64,000 nt of DNA from JACVRM01 sp963839815 (GCA_963839815.1 CAWIWF010000001.1:1-64000), one strand, 5' to 3'. Positions 48,079 to 57,243 are shown, numbered from the stretch's first letter. The notes: generated by a model not told the origin, from the letters alone. A program made the numbers and translations.

Positions 48079-48256
48079 CGGCTGCCCGGCGGGCCTGGGT
48101 CAGCGCAGCCTCGACCTCCTTGGCGAGCTCCGACAGCTCCGAGAGCGTCTCGATCGCCGCCGCGGGGTCTTCTGTCGCCTCGAGGCGGGTGCGGGCGGCC
48201 TCGAGCCGGCCGAGGAGCTCCTCGGCCCGGCGCAGGGCGTCCTCTGCCTGGCTCAC
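48065..48256 (-). CDS. xseB: exodeoxyribonuclease VII small subunit
   Basis: GTG 48256, preceded by GGAGG, gives a 63-residue helical protein: AEDALRRAEELLGRLEAART, a Glu-rich middle and SELAKEVEAALTQARRAADA. Length and helix pattern match XseB, which binds the large nuclease subunit. The usual partner xseA is not next to it; the upstream 186 bases hold only a palindrome. The assignment relies on pattern and on the ispA neighbour, a common arrangement. Confidence 0.7.
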   Translation of the reverse strand: MSQAEDALRRAEELLGRLEAARTRLEATEDPAAAIETLSELSELAKEVEAALTQARRAADADA

Positions 48257-48352
48257 GACTCCCTCCTCACGTCGCCTGCGCTCCTTGTCCGGCGGCCATC
48301 GTCGCGGACACGACGCCGCGGGCCGGCGTCGAGACATGCTCCCCGTCTTCGC

Positions 48353-48376
48353 GGGACAGGTCTCGGGGACTGTCCC
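48353..48376. repeat. palindrome GGGACAG/CTGTCCC
   Basis: A seven-base inverted repeat with a ten-base loop (GTCTCGGGGA) lies between nusB and xseB. It resembles the cores of the dispersed palindromes. There is no T-run, so it is not a classic terminator. Confidence 0.55.
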
Positions 48377-48442
48377 TCGAGCGTGTCCGCGTGAGACAGC
48401 TGCTCCGCTCTCGCTGACCTGCGCCTCGCCCTCGTCACACGC

Positions 48443-48820
48443 TCACACCACCTTCTGCTCGCGGGCGATGCGGCCCAGGATCCCGTTGACGAGCCTCCCC
48501 GCCTCGGCGGAGGCATACCGCTTCGCCAGCGCCACCGCCTCGTTGATCGCGACCTCGGCCGGCACGCTGCGCTCGTCCAGCTCGTGCACTGCCATGCGCA
48601 GCGCGTTTCGCTCGACGGCGCCGAGGCGGTCGGCAGTCCATCCCTCCGCGGCCGCGGTGATGCGCTCGTCGATCTCCGGCGCACGGGCAGCCACGGCTCT
48701 CGCGAGCTCGAGCGACCAGGGGTCGACGTCCTCCAGGTAGAGCGAGCCGACCGGCTGGCCGGTGAGATCCCACTGGTAGAGCAGGATCAGCGCCGTCCGC
48801 CGCGCCTGGCGCCGGCTCAT
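48443..48820 (-). CDS. nusB: transcription antitermination factor NusB
   Basis: The 125-residue helical protein starts SRRQARRTALILLYQWDLTG and has WTADRLGAVERNALRMAVHE, AINEAVALAKRYASAEAGRL and VNGILGRIA, all standard NusB segments. With NusE it binds boxA RNA and supports rRNA transcription. It overlaps accC by four bases. The start ATG 48820 is set by the family N-terminus. Confidence 0.93.
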   Translation of the reverse strand: MSRRQARRTALILLYQWDLTGQPVGSLYLEDVDPWSLELARAVAARAPEIDERITAAAEGWTADRLGAVERNALRMAVHELDERSVPAEVAINEAVALAKRYASAEAGRLVNGILGRIAREQKVV

Positions 48821-50199
48821 GCCGGCTCCTCCGCGGTGCCCGCAAGGGCCGGCAGGCGCGACGCCGCCTCCTCGAGGAACGCTGTCGAGTAGCGGCCTTC
48901 GGCGAACTCCTCGCTGCGCAGCACGTCGACGGCGGCCGGGGCGGTCGTCGAGACGCCCCGCACGTCGAGCTCGCCGAGCGCCCGCAGCGTCCTGGCGATG
49001 GCACCGGGGCGGTCGCTGTCCCAGCAGATCACCTTTGCCAGCAGCGAGTCGTAGTACGGCGGCACGACCGAGCCCTCCTCGACGTGCGAGTCGACCCGCA
49101 CGCCCGGCCCCTGCGGGAAGCGCAGCCGGTCGATGCGGCCCGGCGTCGGCATGAACCCGCGCGCCGGGTCCTCCGCGTTGAGACGCACCTCGATCGCATG
49201 GCCGCGCCGGTCGGTGCGGCCGGTGCGGATGAGCCGCTCGCCTGCCGCCACTCGCAGCTGCTCGCGCACCAGGTCGATGCCCGTGAGCATCTCGGTGACC
49301 GGGTGCTCCACCTGCAGGCGCGCGTTCAGCTCGATGAACGAGAAGGAGCCGTCGGGACCGAGCAGGAACTCGAACGTCCCCGCGCTGCGATAGCCGAGCT
49401 TCAGGCACGCGCGCTCCGCGGCCGCCTCCATCTCCTCGCGCAGCTCGGGCGTGAGCGCCGCCGAGGGGGCCTCCTCGATCAGCTTCTGATGACGGCGCTG
49501 GATCGAGCACTCGCGCTCGCCGAGCGTGAGTACGCCGCCGTGCGAGTCGCCGAGGACCTGGATCTCGATGTGCCGCGCGGGAGCGATCACCTTCTCCACG
49601 TAGACGGTGCCGTCGCCGAACGCCGCCTCCGCCTCCCCCGACGCGAGCGAGAAGGCCTCCTCGAGCTCGTCCGGCCGCTCGACGAGACGCATTCCGCGCC
49701 CGCCGCCGCCCGCCACCGCCTTCAGCAGCACCGGGTAGCCGATCTCGTCCGCGACGGCGCGTGCGCCCGCGACGGAGACGGGCCCCTCGCTGCCGGGGAC
49801 GAGCGGCACCCGAGCCTCGCCCATCTCCTCCTTCGCGCGCACCTTGTCGCCCATGCGGCTCATCGTGTCCGGCAGCGGCCCGACGAAGACCAGGTCGTTG
49901 TCGGCGCACGCGGCGGCGAAGGCCGGGTTCTCGGAGAGGAAGCCCCAGCCGGGATGGACGGCCTGGCAGCCGGTCGTGGTGGCGGCTGCGATCACCGAGG
50001 GGATGTTCAGGTAGCTCCCGGAGGCCGCCGGCGGACCGAGGCAGACGGCGCGGTCGGCCATCCGCACGTGCAGAGAGTCCTCGTCGGCCGTCGAGTACAC
50101 CGCGACCGCCTCGACGCCGAGCTCGTGCAGCGTCCGGATCACGCGCACGGCGACCTCGCCGCGATTCGCGATCAGCACGCGGTCAAACAGGCCCCGCAC
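48817..50199 (-). CDS. accC: acetyl-CoA carboxylase biotin carboxylase subunit
   Basis: The 460-residue enzyme starts FDRVLIANRGEVAVRVIRTL and has HPGWGFLSENPAFA, the Gly-rich ATP loop VAGGGGRGMRLV, EKVIAPARHIEIQVLGDSHG, ERECSIQRRHQK, FIELNARLQVEHPVTE and GHAIEVRLNAEDP. All catalytic residues of biotin carboxylase are present. It carboxylates biotin on the carrier encoded just upstream (50291-52111). The 92-base gap between them holds no feature I recognise. Confidence 0.95.
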   Translation of the reverse strand: MRGLFDRVLIANRGEVAVRVIRTLHELGVEAVAVYSTADEDSLHVRMADRAVCLGPPAASGSYLNIPSVIAAATTTGCQAVHPGWGFLSENPAFAAACADNDLVFVGPLPDTMSRMGDKVRAKEEMGEARVPLVPGSEGPVSVAGARAVADEIGYPVLLKAVAGGGGRGMRLVERPDELEEAFSLASGEAEAAFGDGTVYVEKVIAPARHIEIQVLGDSHGGVLTLGERECSIQRRHQKLIEEAPSAALTPELREEMEAAAERACLKLGYRSAGTFEFLLGPDGSFSFIELNARLQVEHPVTEMLTGIDLVREQLRVAAGERLIRTGRTDRRGHAIEVRLNAEDPARGFMPTPGRIDRLRFPQGPGVRVDSHVEEGSVVPPYYDSLLAKVICWDSDRPGAIARTLRALGELDVRGVSTTAPAAVDVLRSEEFAEGRYSTAFLEEAASRLPALAGTAEEPA

Positions 50200-50290
50200 T
50201 CCTTCGTCGCGCAGGGCCTAGCTCGAGTGACCGTCTCCCTCGATCCATTCGCGGGACCCTAGTTAGACCGGGTCGCGCTCGGCGATCCGG

Positions 50291-52111
50291 TCACAGGGCG
50301 TCGAGCGGCTGCCCTGCGAGCGGCTCCAGCTCGAACAGCAGCTGGCCGAACTCGACCGGCTCGCCGTTTCCGACCGCGATCCCGCGCACGATGCCGCCGA
50401 CGTCCGCCTTGACGTGGTTCATCAGCTTCATCGCCTCGAGGATGCAGAGCGTCTGGCCGGGCTCGACCACGTCTCCCTCCTCGACGAACGGTGCCGCGCC
50501 CGGCTCGGAAGCCCGGTAGAAGACGCCCACCATGGGCGACTCGACCCGGACGAAGCCGTTCCCCGCCGCCGCCGCCGCGCTCTCCGCCGGGGGCGGCGCC
50601 GCCGTCTCGGCTGCCGGCACCGCGGTCAGGGGCACGTCCGCGGGCCGGTCGGAGGTGCGCCGGACCGTGACGCGCAGATCGCCTTCCTCCAGCGTGATCT
50701 CGGAGACGCCCGACTCCTGGACGACGCGCACGATCTCGCGGATCCGCTCGGCGCGGGACTGATCGACGGAGCCGCGGACGAGCCCGTCGTCCCCGCCGGC
50801 ACGCCCGCGGATCGCCTCGAGCAGCGCGGGCGCGTCGTCCGGGAACAGCGCCAGCAGGATCAGCTCCTCCTCGCTCGCAGCCAGGCCGCCCGCCTCGGCT
50901 CGCAGCGACTCGAAGTCGAGCGGCGGCTCGGGCGATCCGGCGCCGTCAGCGAGCAGCGCAACCGCCCGGATAACGGCCGGTGCAATGTCGGCCGGCGGGA
51001 CGCCGAAGCGGCCGCTGACGAGCTCGCGGAACTCGTCGACGACGGTCCCGTAGCGCTCGGCGGACAGGACGTGCAGCAGCGCCTGCGAGGCAAGCACCTG
51101 GCCGATCGGCGACGCGAGCGGCGGCCAGCCGGTCTCGGATCGGATGCGCTGCAGCTCCTCGATCACCTCGTCGATGCGGTCGCCCGCCGCACCCGCGCGC
51201 AGGTGCGTGTCGAGCGCGGCCACGAGCCCGGCGGGCAGCCGGTGGCGGGCGGCGCGCACGGCGACGCGCGGCGCGACAGGCGTGACCGGCTCCTCGCCGA
51301 TGTGCTCCATGACGAGCTCCGATGCCTCCCAGAGCGCGTCCACGGTGATTCCCGGCTCGAGCCCGAGCCCTGCCAGCGCCTCGGCGAGGCCCTCAGCCGA
51401 CACGCGGTGGAGCGTGAGCGCGATCGGGTAGACCGCGCATGCGATGCGGTCGGCGCCGGCGCGAGCCGCCTCGAGCGCGGCGGCGAGCGCGTTGCCCGCG
51501 GCGCCCTGGCAGTAGAGGCCGACCGGGAGGCCGCTCGCCTCGCCGATCGCCCCGACGAGCTCCTGCACGCGGTGCGGCTCGAGGGCGCCGGACGGGTCGT
51601 GCAGCAGCACGCGGGCCGCGCCGAGCTCGGACAGCAGCTTCGCCCGCTCGACGAGCGTCTCGGTCTCGCCGACGGGGCCGGGGCTGAAGATCAGGCCGGC
51701 GTCGAACTCGGAGCCCGCCGCGGCGATCGCCTCGCCGGCCTCGCGCAGGTTGGAGACGTCGTTGAGGGGGTCGTGGAGCCGGAAGACGTCGATGCCGCTC
51801 TCCGCCGCGGAGGCCACGAAGCGCCGGACGAAGTCGCCGCCGACCGGGCGCGAGCCGACGAGCAGCCGGCCGCGAAGCGCCATCGCGAGCGGCGTCGTCG
51901 TGCGCGCGTCCAGGGCGCGGATGCGCTCCCAGGGGCTCTCGACGCCGCGGCGCACGGCCGTGTCGAAGACGCCGCCGCCCGACACCTCGAGGTAGGCGAA
52001 GCCGGCGCCGTCGAGCAGCTCGGCGAGCCGGAGCAGCCGCGCGGTCGGCATGCGGTCGGCGAGCGGCTCCTGGCTGAGCAGGCGGATCGTCGTGTCGACC
52101 AGCAGTGGCAC
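50291..52111 (-). CDS. biotin carrier fused to a degenerate OadA/5S-type carboxyltransferase-like domain
   Basis: Residues 1-~430 follow oxaloacetate decarboxylase alpha/transcarboxylase 5S: a TIM barrel, then RLPAGLVAALDTHL, RIDEVIEELQRIRSETGWPP and ASQALLHVLSAERYG. But the metal-binding Asp is gone (DTTIRLLSQE against DTTLRDAHQS), the carbamylated Lys is His (VLLHDPSGAL), and the HxH pair is replaced (PVGLYCQGAAG). Residues ~455-606 are an AccB-type carrier: IREIVRVVQESGVSEITLEE, a Pro/Ala linker and the biotin motif EAMKLMNHV. It lies upstream of accC where accB normally is, so it probably serves as the carrier. The barrel may be a scaffold. TACAGT eight bases before the GTG hints at a near-leaderless start. 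Confidence 0.85.
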   Translation of the reverse strand: MPLLVDTTIRLLSQEPLADRMPTARLLRLAELLDGAGFAYLEVSGGGVFDTAVRRGVESPWERIRALDARTTTPLAMALRGRLLVGSRPVGGDFVRRFVASAAESGIDVFRLHDPLNDVSNLREAGEAIAAAGSEFDAGLIFSPGPVGETETLVERAKLLSELGAARVLLHDPSGALEPHRVQELVGAIGEASGLPVGLYCQGAAGNALAAALEAARAGADRIACAVYPIALTLHRVSAEGLAEALAGLGLEPGITVDALWEASELVMEHIGEEPVTPVAPRVAVRAARHRLPAGLVAALDTHLRAGAAGDRIDEVIEELQRIRSETGWPPLASPIGQVLASQALLHVLSAERYGTVVDEFRELVSGRFGVPPADIAPAVIRAVALLADGAGSPEPPLDFESLRAEAGGLAASEEELILLALFPDDAPALLEAIRGRAGGDDGLVRGSVDQSRAERIREIVRVVQESGVSEITLEEGDLRVTVRRTSDRPADVPLTAVPAAETAAPPPAESAAAAAGNGFVRVESPMVGVFYRASEPGAAPFVEEGDVVEPGQTLCILEAMKLMNHVKADVGGIVRGIAVGNGEPVEFGQLLFELEPLAGQPLDAL

Positions 52112-52328
52112 GGGCGCTTACTGTAAACGCGCGCTGAGGACGCGGGCGCGCCCCCGCTGGGCCCGGCCCGTCACACGCGCCGCCGAGGGTCCGCCCTGGT
52201 GGAGCGGCTGCTCTACAGCCCGAGTCGTCTCCGGCGGGGCCGGCGTACCAGGCGCCGCGCCCGATCCGGCGACCCGGGTGGCCGCGAGACGCACCGGGGG
52301 GACGTCCGTCGCAACCGCCGCACGAATC

Positions 52329-52372
52329 GGCACGGAGTCGGCACAGACGCGTGCGCCTCTCTCTGCTATCCC
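52329..52372 (+). promoter_or_regulatory. GGCAC direct-repeat promoter-like element
   Basis: GGCACG (52329-52334) and GGCACA (52340-52345), then GACGCGTGCG, then TATCCC (52367-52372) 21 bases after GGCACA. No plus-strand gene follows before the convergent efp stop. The 392-base gap (52112-52503) holds otherwise only G/C-rich hairpin-forming sequence, such as GTGGG/CCCAC near 52388-52405. A small RNA or antisense transcript is possible. Confidence 0.45.
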
Positions 52373-52503
52373 TCCCTACGGGGTCGAGTGGGAGGTCCCC
52401 ACCCAGGGCGGGGGTTTCGTCTGGGGACGCCGGCACGCGGGCGCGGGTCTCGCAGCCGCAGCCGGGCGCCACCTCTCGCGCGCCCGACGCTCGAGCCGTG
52501 CCG

Positions 52504-53070
52504 CTAGGCGCGCGAGATGTAGCGGCGCTCGCGGGTGTCGACCTTGATCCGGTCGCCTGCGTTCACGAAGAGCGGTACCTGCACGACCGCGCCCGTCTCG
52601 AGCGTGGCCGGCTTGGTCACGTTCGACACCGTGTCACCCTTGACTCCCGGCTCGGTCTCTGTCACCTGGAGCTCGACGGAGGCGGGTAACTGCACGTCCG
52701 AGGGCTTGCCGTCGACGGCCAGCACCTGCACCTGCGAGGACGGCTGCATGAAGTCGATGACGGCGCCGACCGAGTCGCGCGCGAGGTTGAACTGCTCGAA
52801 CGTCTCGGTGTCCATGAAGACCACCTCGTCGCCCGAGTCGTAGAGGTACTGCGCCTCCTTGACCTCGGTGTGGACGCGCGAGAACTTCTCGCCGGCGCGG
52901 AAGGTGCGGTCGACGACGGCGCCCGAGTCGAGGCTCTTCACCTTCGTGCGGACGAACGCACCGCCCTTGCCCGGCTTCACGTGCTGGAACTCGACGATGC
53001 GCCAGACCGCGCCATCGAGCTCGATGTGCATGCCGTTCCGAAACTGGTTGGTGCTGACCGTCTCAGCCAC
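52504..53070 (-). CDS. efp: translation elongation factor P
   Basis: The 188-residue protein has three beta-barrel domains as usual: VSTNQFRNGMHIELDGAVWR, the loop VKPGKGGAFVRTKVKSLDSG with the conserved Lys, EAQYLYDSGDEVVFMDTETF, and a C-terminal KPATLETGAVVQVPLFVNAG ending KVDTRERRYISRA. EF-P relieves ribosome stalling at proline runs. GTG 53070 is the start by family alignment. It follows an M24 peptidase gene, a common pairing. Confidence 0.95.
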   Translation of the reverse strand: MAETVSTNQFRNGMHIELDGAVWRIVEFQHVKPGKGGAFVRTKVKSLDSGAVVDRTFRAGEKFSRVHTEVKEAQYLYDSGDEVVFMDTETFEQFNLARDSVGAVIDFMQPSSQVQVLAVDGKPSDVQLPASVELQVTETEPGVKGDTVSNVTKPATLETGAVVQVPLFVNAGDRIKVDTRERRYISRA

Positions 53071-53126
53071 GGCGGCTGAGTGTAGCGGCGCCGTCCGGGG
53101 CGCACCGGGCCCCGAGCTCCCGGCTG

Positions 53127-54164
53127 CTAGCCGACGGTGACGAGCTCCTTCGTGGAGGTCGTCAGCACCTCGATGCCGTCCTCGCGGACGACCACGAGGT
53201 CCTCGATCCGGATCCCGCCCCGTCCCGGCAGGTAGATCCCGGGCTCGACGCTGGTGACGTTGCCCGCCTCCACCGTCTCCGAGGACTCGCGCGAGAGCCG
53301 CGGCAGCTCGTGGACATCGAGGCCGACCCCGTGCCCGAGTCCGTGGCCGAAGTGCTCTCCGTGGCCGGCACTCTCGATCACGCTGCGGGCGGCCGCGTCG
53401 GCATCGAGCCCGGAGACCCCGGCGCGGACACCGTCGAGCCCGGCCAGCTGGGCGCGCAGGCAGAGCTCGTACGCGTCGGCAAGCTCGCCGTCCAGTTCGC
53501 CCGCGGCGAACGTTCGCGTGCAGTCCGAGCAGTAGCCCCCCACCCGTGCGCCCGCGTCGACGATCACGGTGTCGCCGGGGGCGATCGGGCGGTCGCCGGG
53601 CGTCGTGTGCGGGTTGGCGGCGCTGGGGCCGCCGGCGACGACGGGCGGGAACGCGAGCCCCTCCCCACCCGCCTCGCGCAGGAAGACCTCCATCTGCCAC
53701 GCGAGCTCGGCCTCGGTCCGCCCGATCACCGGCTGCTCGGCGAAGCGCTCGAACGCCGTGTTGGTGACCTCGGTAGCGCGCCGGATCGCCTCGATCTCGT
53801 CCTCGTCCTTCACCGCGCGCAGCCCTTCGACGACGCCCTGGGTCGGCACGAGCTCGAGACCGCCGGAGCCGAGCGCCTCCCACTGCGCGTAGGTGAGCGT
53901 TCCGGACTCGAATCCGACCTGACCCGCGAGCCGCTCGGCGAGGTCGACGGCCAGCGAGCGCCGCGTGAGCTCGAACTCGACGCCGGGCACCCGCTTGCCC
54001 GCCTCTGCATAACGGAAGTCGGCGAACAGGCGCACGCGCTCCGGCTCGACGAGGAGTGCCGCGTTGGAGCTGGCGAACCCCGCGAGGTAGCGGACGTTCG
54101 TCAGGTTGGTGACGAGCAGCGGCAGCTCCAGCACCGCTCGCAGCCGATCGACGCGGGCGTTCAC
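53127..54164 (-). CDS. M24-family Xaa-Pro peptidase
   Basis: From GTG 54164 the 345-residue protein has a creatinase-type N-terminal domain (VTNLTNVRYLAGFASSNAAL) and the pita-bread catalytic domain. The metal ligands are visible: Asp in VIVDAGARVGGYCSDCTRTF (two), His in GHGLGHGVGLDVHE, Glu in SVEPGIYLPG and Glu in GIRIEDLVVV. It should cleave dipeptides or peptides with proline at the second place. It overlaps aroQ by four bases. Confidence 0.92.
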   Translation of the reverse strand: MNARVDRLRAVLELPLLVTNLTNVRYLAGFASSNAALLVEPERVRLFADFRYAEAGKRVPGVEFELTRRSLAVDLAERLAGQVGFESGTLTYAQWEALGSGGLELVPTQGVVEGLRAVKDEDEIEAIRRATEVTNTAFERFAEQPVIGRTEAELAWQMEVFLREAGGEGLAFPPVVAGGPSAANPHTTPGDRPIAPGDTVIVDAGARVGGYCSDCTRTFAAGELDGELADAYELCLRAQLAGLDGVRAGVSGLDADAAARSVIESAGHGEHFGHGLGHGVGLDVHELPRLSRESSETVEAGNVTSVEPGIYLPGRGGIRIEDLVVVREDGIEVLTTSTKELVTVG

Positions 54165-54595
54165 GCCGCCGTTCCCTCGACCAGAAACGCGAGCGCCTCG
54201 CGATAGCCCTCCGGGCCCTTGCCGACGACCCGGTGGGTGGTGAGCCCCTCGAGCACGGATGTGCGGCGCCAGTCCTCCCGCCGGTCGACGTCGGAGAGGT
54301 GCACCTCGACGAGCGGCTTGTCGACGTGCTCGAGCGCGTCGTGGATCGCCCAGCTGTAGTGCGTCCAGGCTGCAGGGTTGACGATCAGGCCGTCCGTCCC
54401 GCCAGCGGCGTCGTGGCACCAGGCGACGTACTCGCCTTCGTGGTTCGTCTGCCGGCAGCGGACGGAGCAGCCGAGCTCGGCCGCCCAGCCATAGATCTGC
54501 GACTCGAGCTCCGTCAGCGTCAGCCCGCCGTACTGCTCGGGGTCGCGCTGCCCGAGGATGTTCAGGTTCACGCCGTTGAGGACGTCGATCCGCAC
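54161..54595 (-). CDS. aroQ: type II 3-dehydroquinate dehydratase
   Basis: The 144-residue enzyme begins RIDVLNGVNLNILGQRDPEQ with the catalytic-loop YG that follows. It has CRQTNHEGEYVAWCHDA, GLIVNPAAWTHYSWAIHDAL (catalytic His) and KPLVEVHLSDVDRRED. It performs the third step of the shikimate pathway and is slightly shorter than its neighbours' common start would allow. GTG 54595 is the start. The 99 bases to aroKB hold nothing recognisable. Confidence 0.95.
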   Translation of the reverse strand: MRIDVLNGVNLNILGQRDPEQYGGLTLTELESQIYGWAAELGCSVRCRQTNHEGEYVAWCHDAAGGTDGLIVNPAAWTHYSWAIHDALEHVDKPLVEVHLSDVDRREDWRRTSVLEGLTTHRVVGKGPEGYREALAFLVEGTAA

Positions 54596-54694
54596 CGCGC
54601 GATTATGGCTGGCCGTGATCGCCGCCGAACGCAGCGCCGGCTCCGTGTCCGGCCGCAGACCGCTGTCGGCCTGTCTCGACGCGACAGCGAGCGC

Positions 54695-56152
54695 TCACGG
54701 TCGCCCGACTGCGATCAGCCGGTCGAGCGCGCGGTATGCCGCCTCCGCTGCCACCTCGTCGGTGACGACCGGCACCCCGGGTGCCTCAAGGAGGACGAGC
54801 CGGAGCCTGCCGTCCCGCACCTTCTTGTCGCGGTGCAGCGCAGCGCGCGCCGCGTGGGCGTCGACGGCGACCGGCCGCGGCTCGAGCGCGTCCCCCACCA
54901 GCGCGCGCCAGCTCGGATCGAGACCAAGGTGCTCCTCCGAGACCCGCAGGGCCGCGCACAGGCCGAGTGCGACCGCATCGCCGTGACGGAGCCGGTAGCC
55001 GCTCGCCGCCTCGAGCGCGTGGGCGAAGGTGTGACCGAGGTTGAGGATCGCCCGTTCCCCCTGTTCCTCCGGGTCGCGCATGCAGACCGCCGCCTTGAAG
55101 GCTGCGGAGCGTCGCACGAGCTCGGCTTCGGGCAGCTCCCACAGCCGGTCACCCGCCAGGAGTCCTGTCTTGACCACCTCGGCGAGCCCCGCCCGCCGCT
55201 CCGCCGCGGGCAGCGTCGCGAGCAGCGCCGAGTCGACGATCGTGCGCCGCGGCCAGTGGAACGCACCGACGCGGTTCTTGCCCGCCTCCGTGTCGAGGCC
55301 CGTCTTGCCCCCGATGCCGGCGTCGACCTGGCCGACGAGAGTCGTCGGCACCGCGACCCAGGGGACGCCGCGGAGGTGCGTCGCAGCGACGAAGCCGGCG
55401 ACGTCGGTGAGGCTGCCACCGCCGAGCGCCACGAGCGTGCCGCCGCGGTCGAGCGGCAGCTCGGCCCAGAGGCGCTCGGCGACCGCGAGCGACTTTGCCT
55501 CCTGCCCGGGCGGCAACTCGTGGAGCGATGCCAGCCGCCCTCCGAGCGCGAGCTGCGCCTGGGCGCCGTGGATCCCGGCCACGTGGCGGTCGACGACGAG
55601 CGCCACGGGGCCTACCCCGGGCACCAGCTCGCCGAGCCGGTCGAGCGCGCCCGCCTCGATGCGGACGCCGGCGGCGGCGAGGACGATGTCGTCCACGTCA
55701 CCCGCGGCCGCGTCGGCGACCTCCCGGTAGAGCGGCTGCCGCTCGTCGTAGAGGCTCCGAAAGGCGCCTTCGTCCTGAGCCAGCGGGCGGGCCGAGCCGG
55801 AGACTCGCTTCCAGGCAACGTCCACGTCGACATCGAGCCATACCGTCACCGCCCGCTGGGCGAGCGCGGCGCGCACGGCGGGCGAGGTGACGGCGCCGCC
55901 GCCGAGCGCCAGGACGCTAGGTGCGCCGCCCGCCTGCAGGTGCCTCAGCGTCTCCTCCTCCTCGGCGGCGCGAAAGGCTGACTCGCCCTGCGCTCGGAAG
56001 AGCGCGGCGATGTCGTCCCCGGCGCTGCGCTCCACGGCGGCGTCGACATCCTCGAACGCGCGCCCGAGCAGCGGCGCCGCCTCCGCTCCGAGCGTCGTCT
56101 TGCCCGCGCCCATGAAGCCGACGAGGGCCACGTGCCGGCGCTGTGCGCTCAC
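54695..56152 (-). CDS. aroKB: fused shikimate kinase and 3-dehydroquinate synthase
   Basis: Residues 1-~165 are shikimate kinase: VALVGFMGAGKTTLGAEAAP (Walker A), EDVDAAVE, ESAFRAAEEE and LALGGGAV. Residues ~180-485 are DHQ synthase: VALGGGSLTDVAGFVAATHL, PTTLVGQVDAGIGGKTGLDT, GLAEVVKTGLL and ILNLGHTFAHALEAASGYRL, with all metal and NAD residues. The two steps are not consecutive in the pathway, but the fusion is known in some bacteria such as Thermotoga. It overlaps aroC by four bases. Confidence 0.95.
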   Translation of the reverse strand: MSAQRRHVALVGFMGAGKTTLGAEAAPLLGRAFEDVDAAVERSAGDDIAALFRAQGESAFRAAEEEETLRHLQAGGAPSVLALGGGAVTSPAVRAALAQRAVTVWLDVDVDVAWKRVSGSARPLAQDEGAFRSLYDERQPLYREVADAAAGDVDDIVLAAAGVRIEAGALDRLGELVPGVGPVALVVDRHVAGIHGAQAQLALGGRLASLHELPPGQEAKSLAVAERLWAELPLDRGGTLVALGGGSLTDVAGFVAATHLRGVPWVAVPTTLVGQVDAGIGGKTGLDTEAGKNRVGAFHWPRRTIVDSALLATLPAAERRAGLAEVVKTGLLAGDRLWELPEAELVRRSAAFKAAVCMRDPEEQGERAILNLGHTFAHALEAASGYRLRHGDAVALGLCAALRVSEEHLGLDPSWRALVGDALEPRPVAVDAHAARAALHRDKKVRDGRLRLVLLEAPGVPVVTDEVAAEAAYRALDRLIAVGRP

Positions 56153-57243
56153 CTCGGCTGCCAGGGCAGGCGCGCGAGATAGGCGCGGTGCGCCGCCAGG
56201 AAGTCCGTGAGGGAGTCGCCGCCGAACTTGTCCCGCGCTGCGCCGGCGAGCTCCCAGGCGACGGCCGCCTCGGCGACGACGGCGAGCGCCTCGACCGCTG
56301 CCGTGTCGCTGCGCTCGACGAGCGCGTCGCCCGGCTCGCCGGTCTCCAGGTCGACGGAACCAAGCGGCCGCATCAACGTCGGCAGTGGCTTCATCGCCGC
56401 CCGCACGACCACCTCCTCACCGTTCGTCATCCCGCCCTCGATGCCGCCCGCACGATTGGTCTCACGGCGCAGGCCGCGGCCGATCTCGTCGTGCGCCTCC
56501 GAGCCCCGCCGCCGCGCCAGGTCGAGCCCGTCGCCGATCTCCACGGCCTTGACCGCCTGGATGCCCATGAGAGCGCCCGCGAGCCGCGCGTCGATGCGCT
56601 CCTCGCGAGTCGCGACCGAGCCGAGCCCGGGCGGCACGCCTGCGGCACGCACCTCGACGACCCCGCCGAGGGTGTCGCGATCCTCGCGGGCACGGTCGAC
56701 GGCGCGCTGCTGCTCGGCCGGGTCGGTCTCGCCGCCGAGCTCGAGGATCCGGCCTGCGACCTCGATGCCCAGTTCGGCGAGCACCGCCTTCGCAACGGCT
56801 CCTGCTGCGACCGTGACGGCGGTCTGGCGGGCACTCGCGCGCTCGAGCACGTCGCGCGCGTCGGCGAGGCCGAGCTTCAGCGCGCCGGCGAGGTCGGCGT
56901 GCCCGGGTCGCGGCAGCGTCACCGGCTTCGTCCCCTTGCCGCGCGGTGCGCCGTCGGGCGGCCATGGGCTCATCGCCCAGTCCCAGTTCTCGTGGTCGCG
57001 GTTGCGAACGACGAGCGCCAGCGGGCTACCCAGCGTGCGGCCGTGGCGGAGCCCGGCGAGGACCTCGACGCGATCCTGCTCGAGCCGCTGCCGCGGACTG
57101 CGACCGTAGCCCTGCTGGCGCCGGGCGAGGTCGGCGTCGATGGCCGCGCGCTCGAGCTGGAGGCCGGCCGGCAGCCCGGTCAGGATCGCGACGAGAGCGG
57201 GACCGTGCGACTCGCCGGCGGTGACGAGACTGAGCGTCATCAC
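56149..57243 (-). CDS. aroC: chorismate synthase
   Basis: The 364-residue protein starts MTLSLVTAGESHGPALVAIL with the first signature and has RRQQGYGRSPRQRLEQDRVE, HADLAGALKLGLADARDVLE, SARQTAVTVAAGAVAKAVLA and GGMTNGEEVVVRAAMKPLPT. It makes chorismate from EPSP with reduced FMN. ATG 57243 is set by conservation. It sits between aroKB and aroE, so most of the shikimate pathway is encoded here. Confidence 0.96.
   Translation of the reverse strand: MMTLSLVTAGESHGPALVAILTGLPAGLQLERAAIDADLARRQQGYGRSPRQRLEQDRVEVLAGLRHGRTLGSPLALVVRNRDHENWDWAMSPWPPDGAPRGKGTKPVTLPRPGHADLAGALKLGLADARDVLERASARQTAVTVAAGAVAKAVLAELGIEVAGRILELGGETDPAEQQRAVDRAREDRDTLGGVVEVRAAGVPPGLGSVATREERIDARLAGALMGIQAVKAVEIGDGLDLARRRGSEAHDEIGRGLRRETNRAGGIEGGMTNGEEVVVRAAMKPLPTLMRPLGSVDLETGEPGDALVERSDTAAVEALAVVAEAAVAWELAGAARDKFGGDSLTDFLAAHRAYLARLPWQPR

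Noticed and set aside
48347..48380. Intrinsic terminator between nusB and xseB
   Set aside because: The palindrome has no T-run on either strand.
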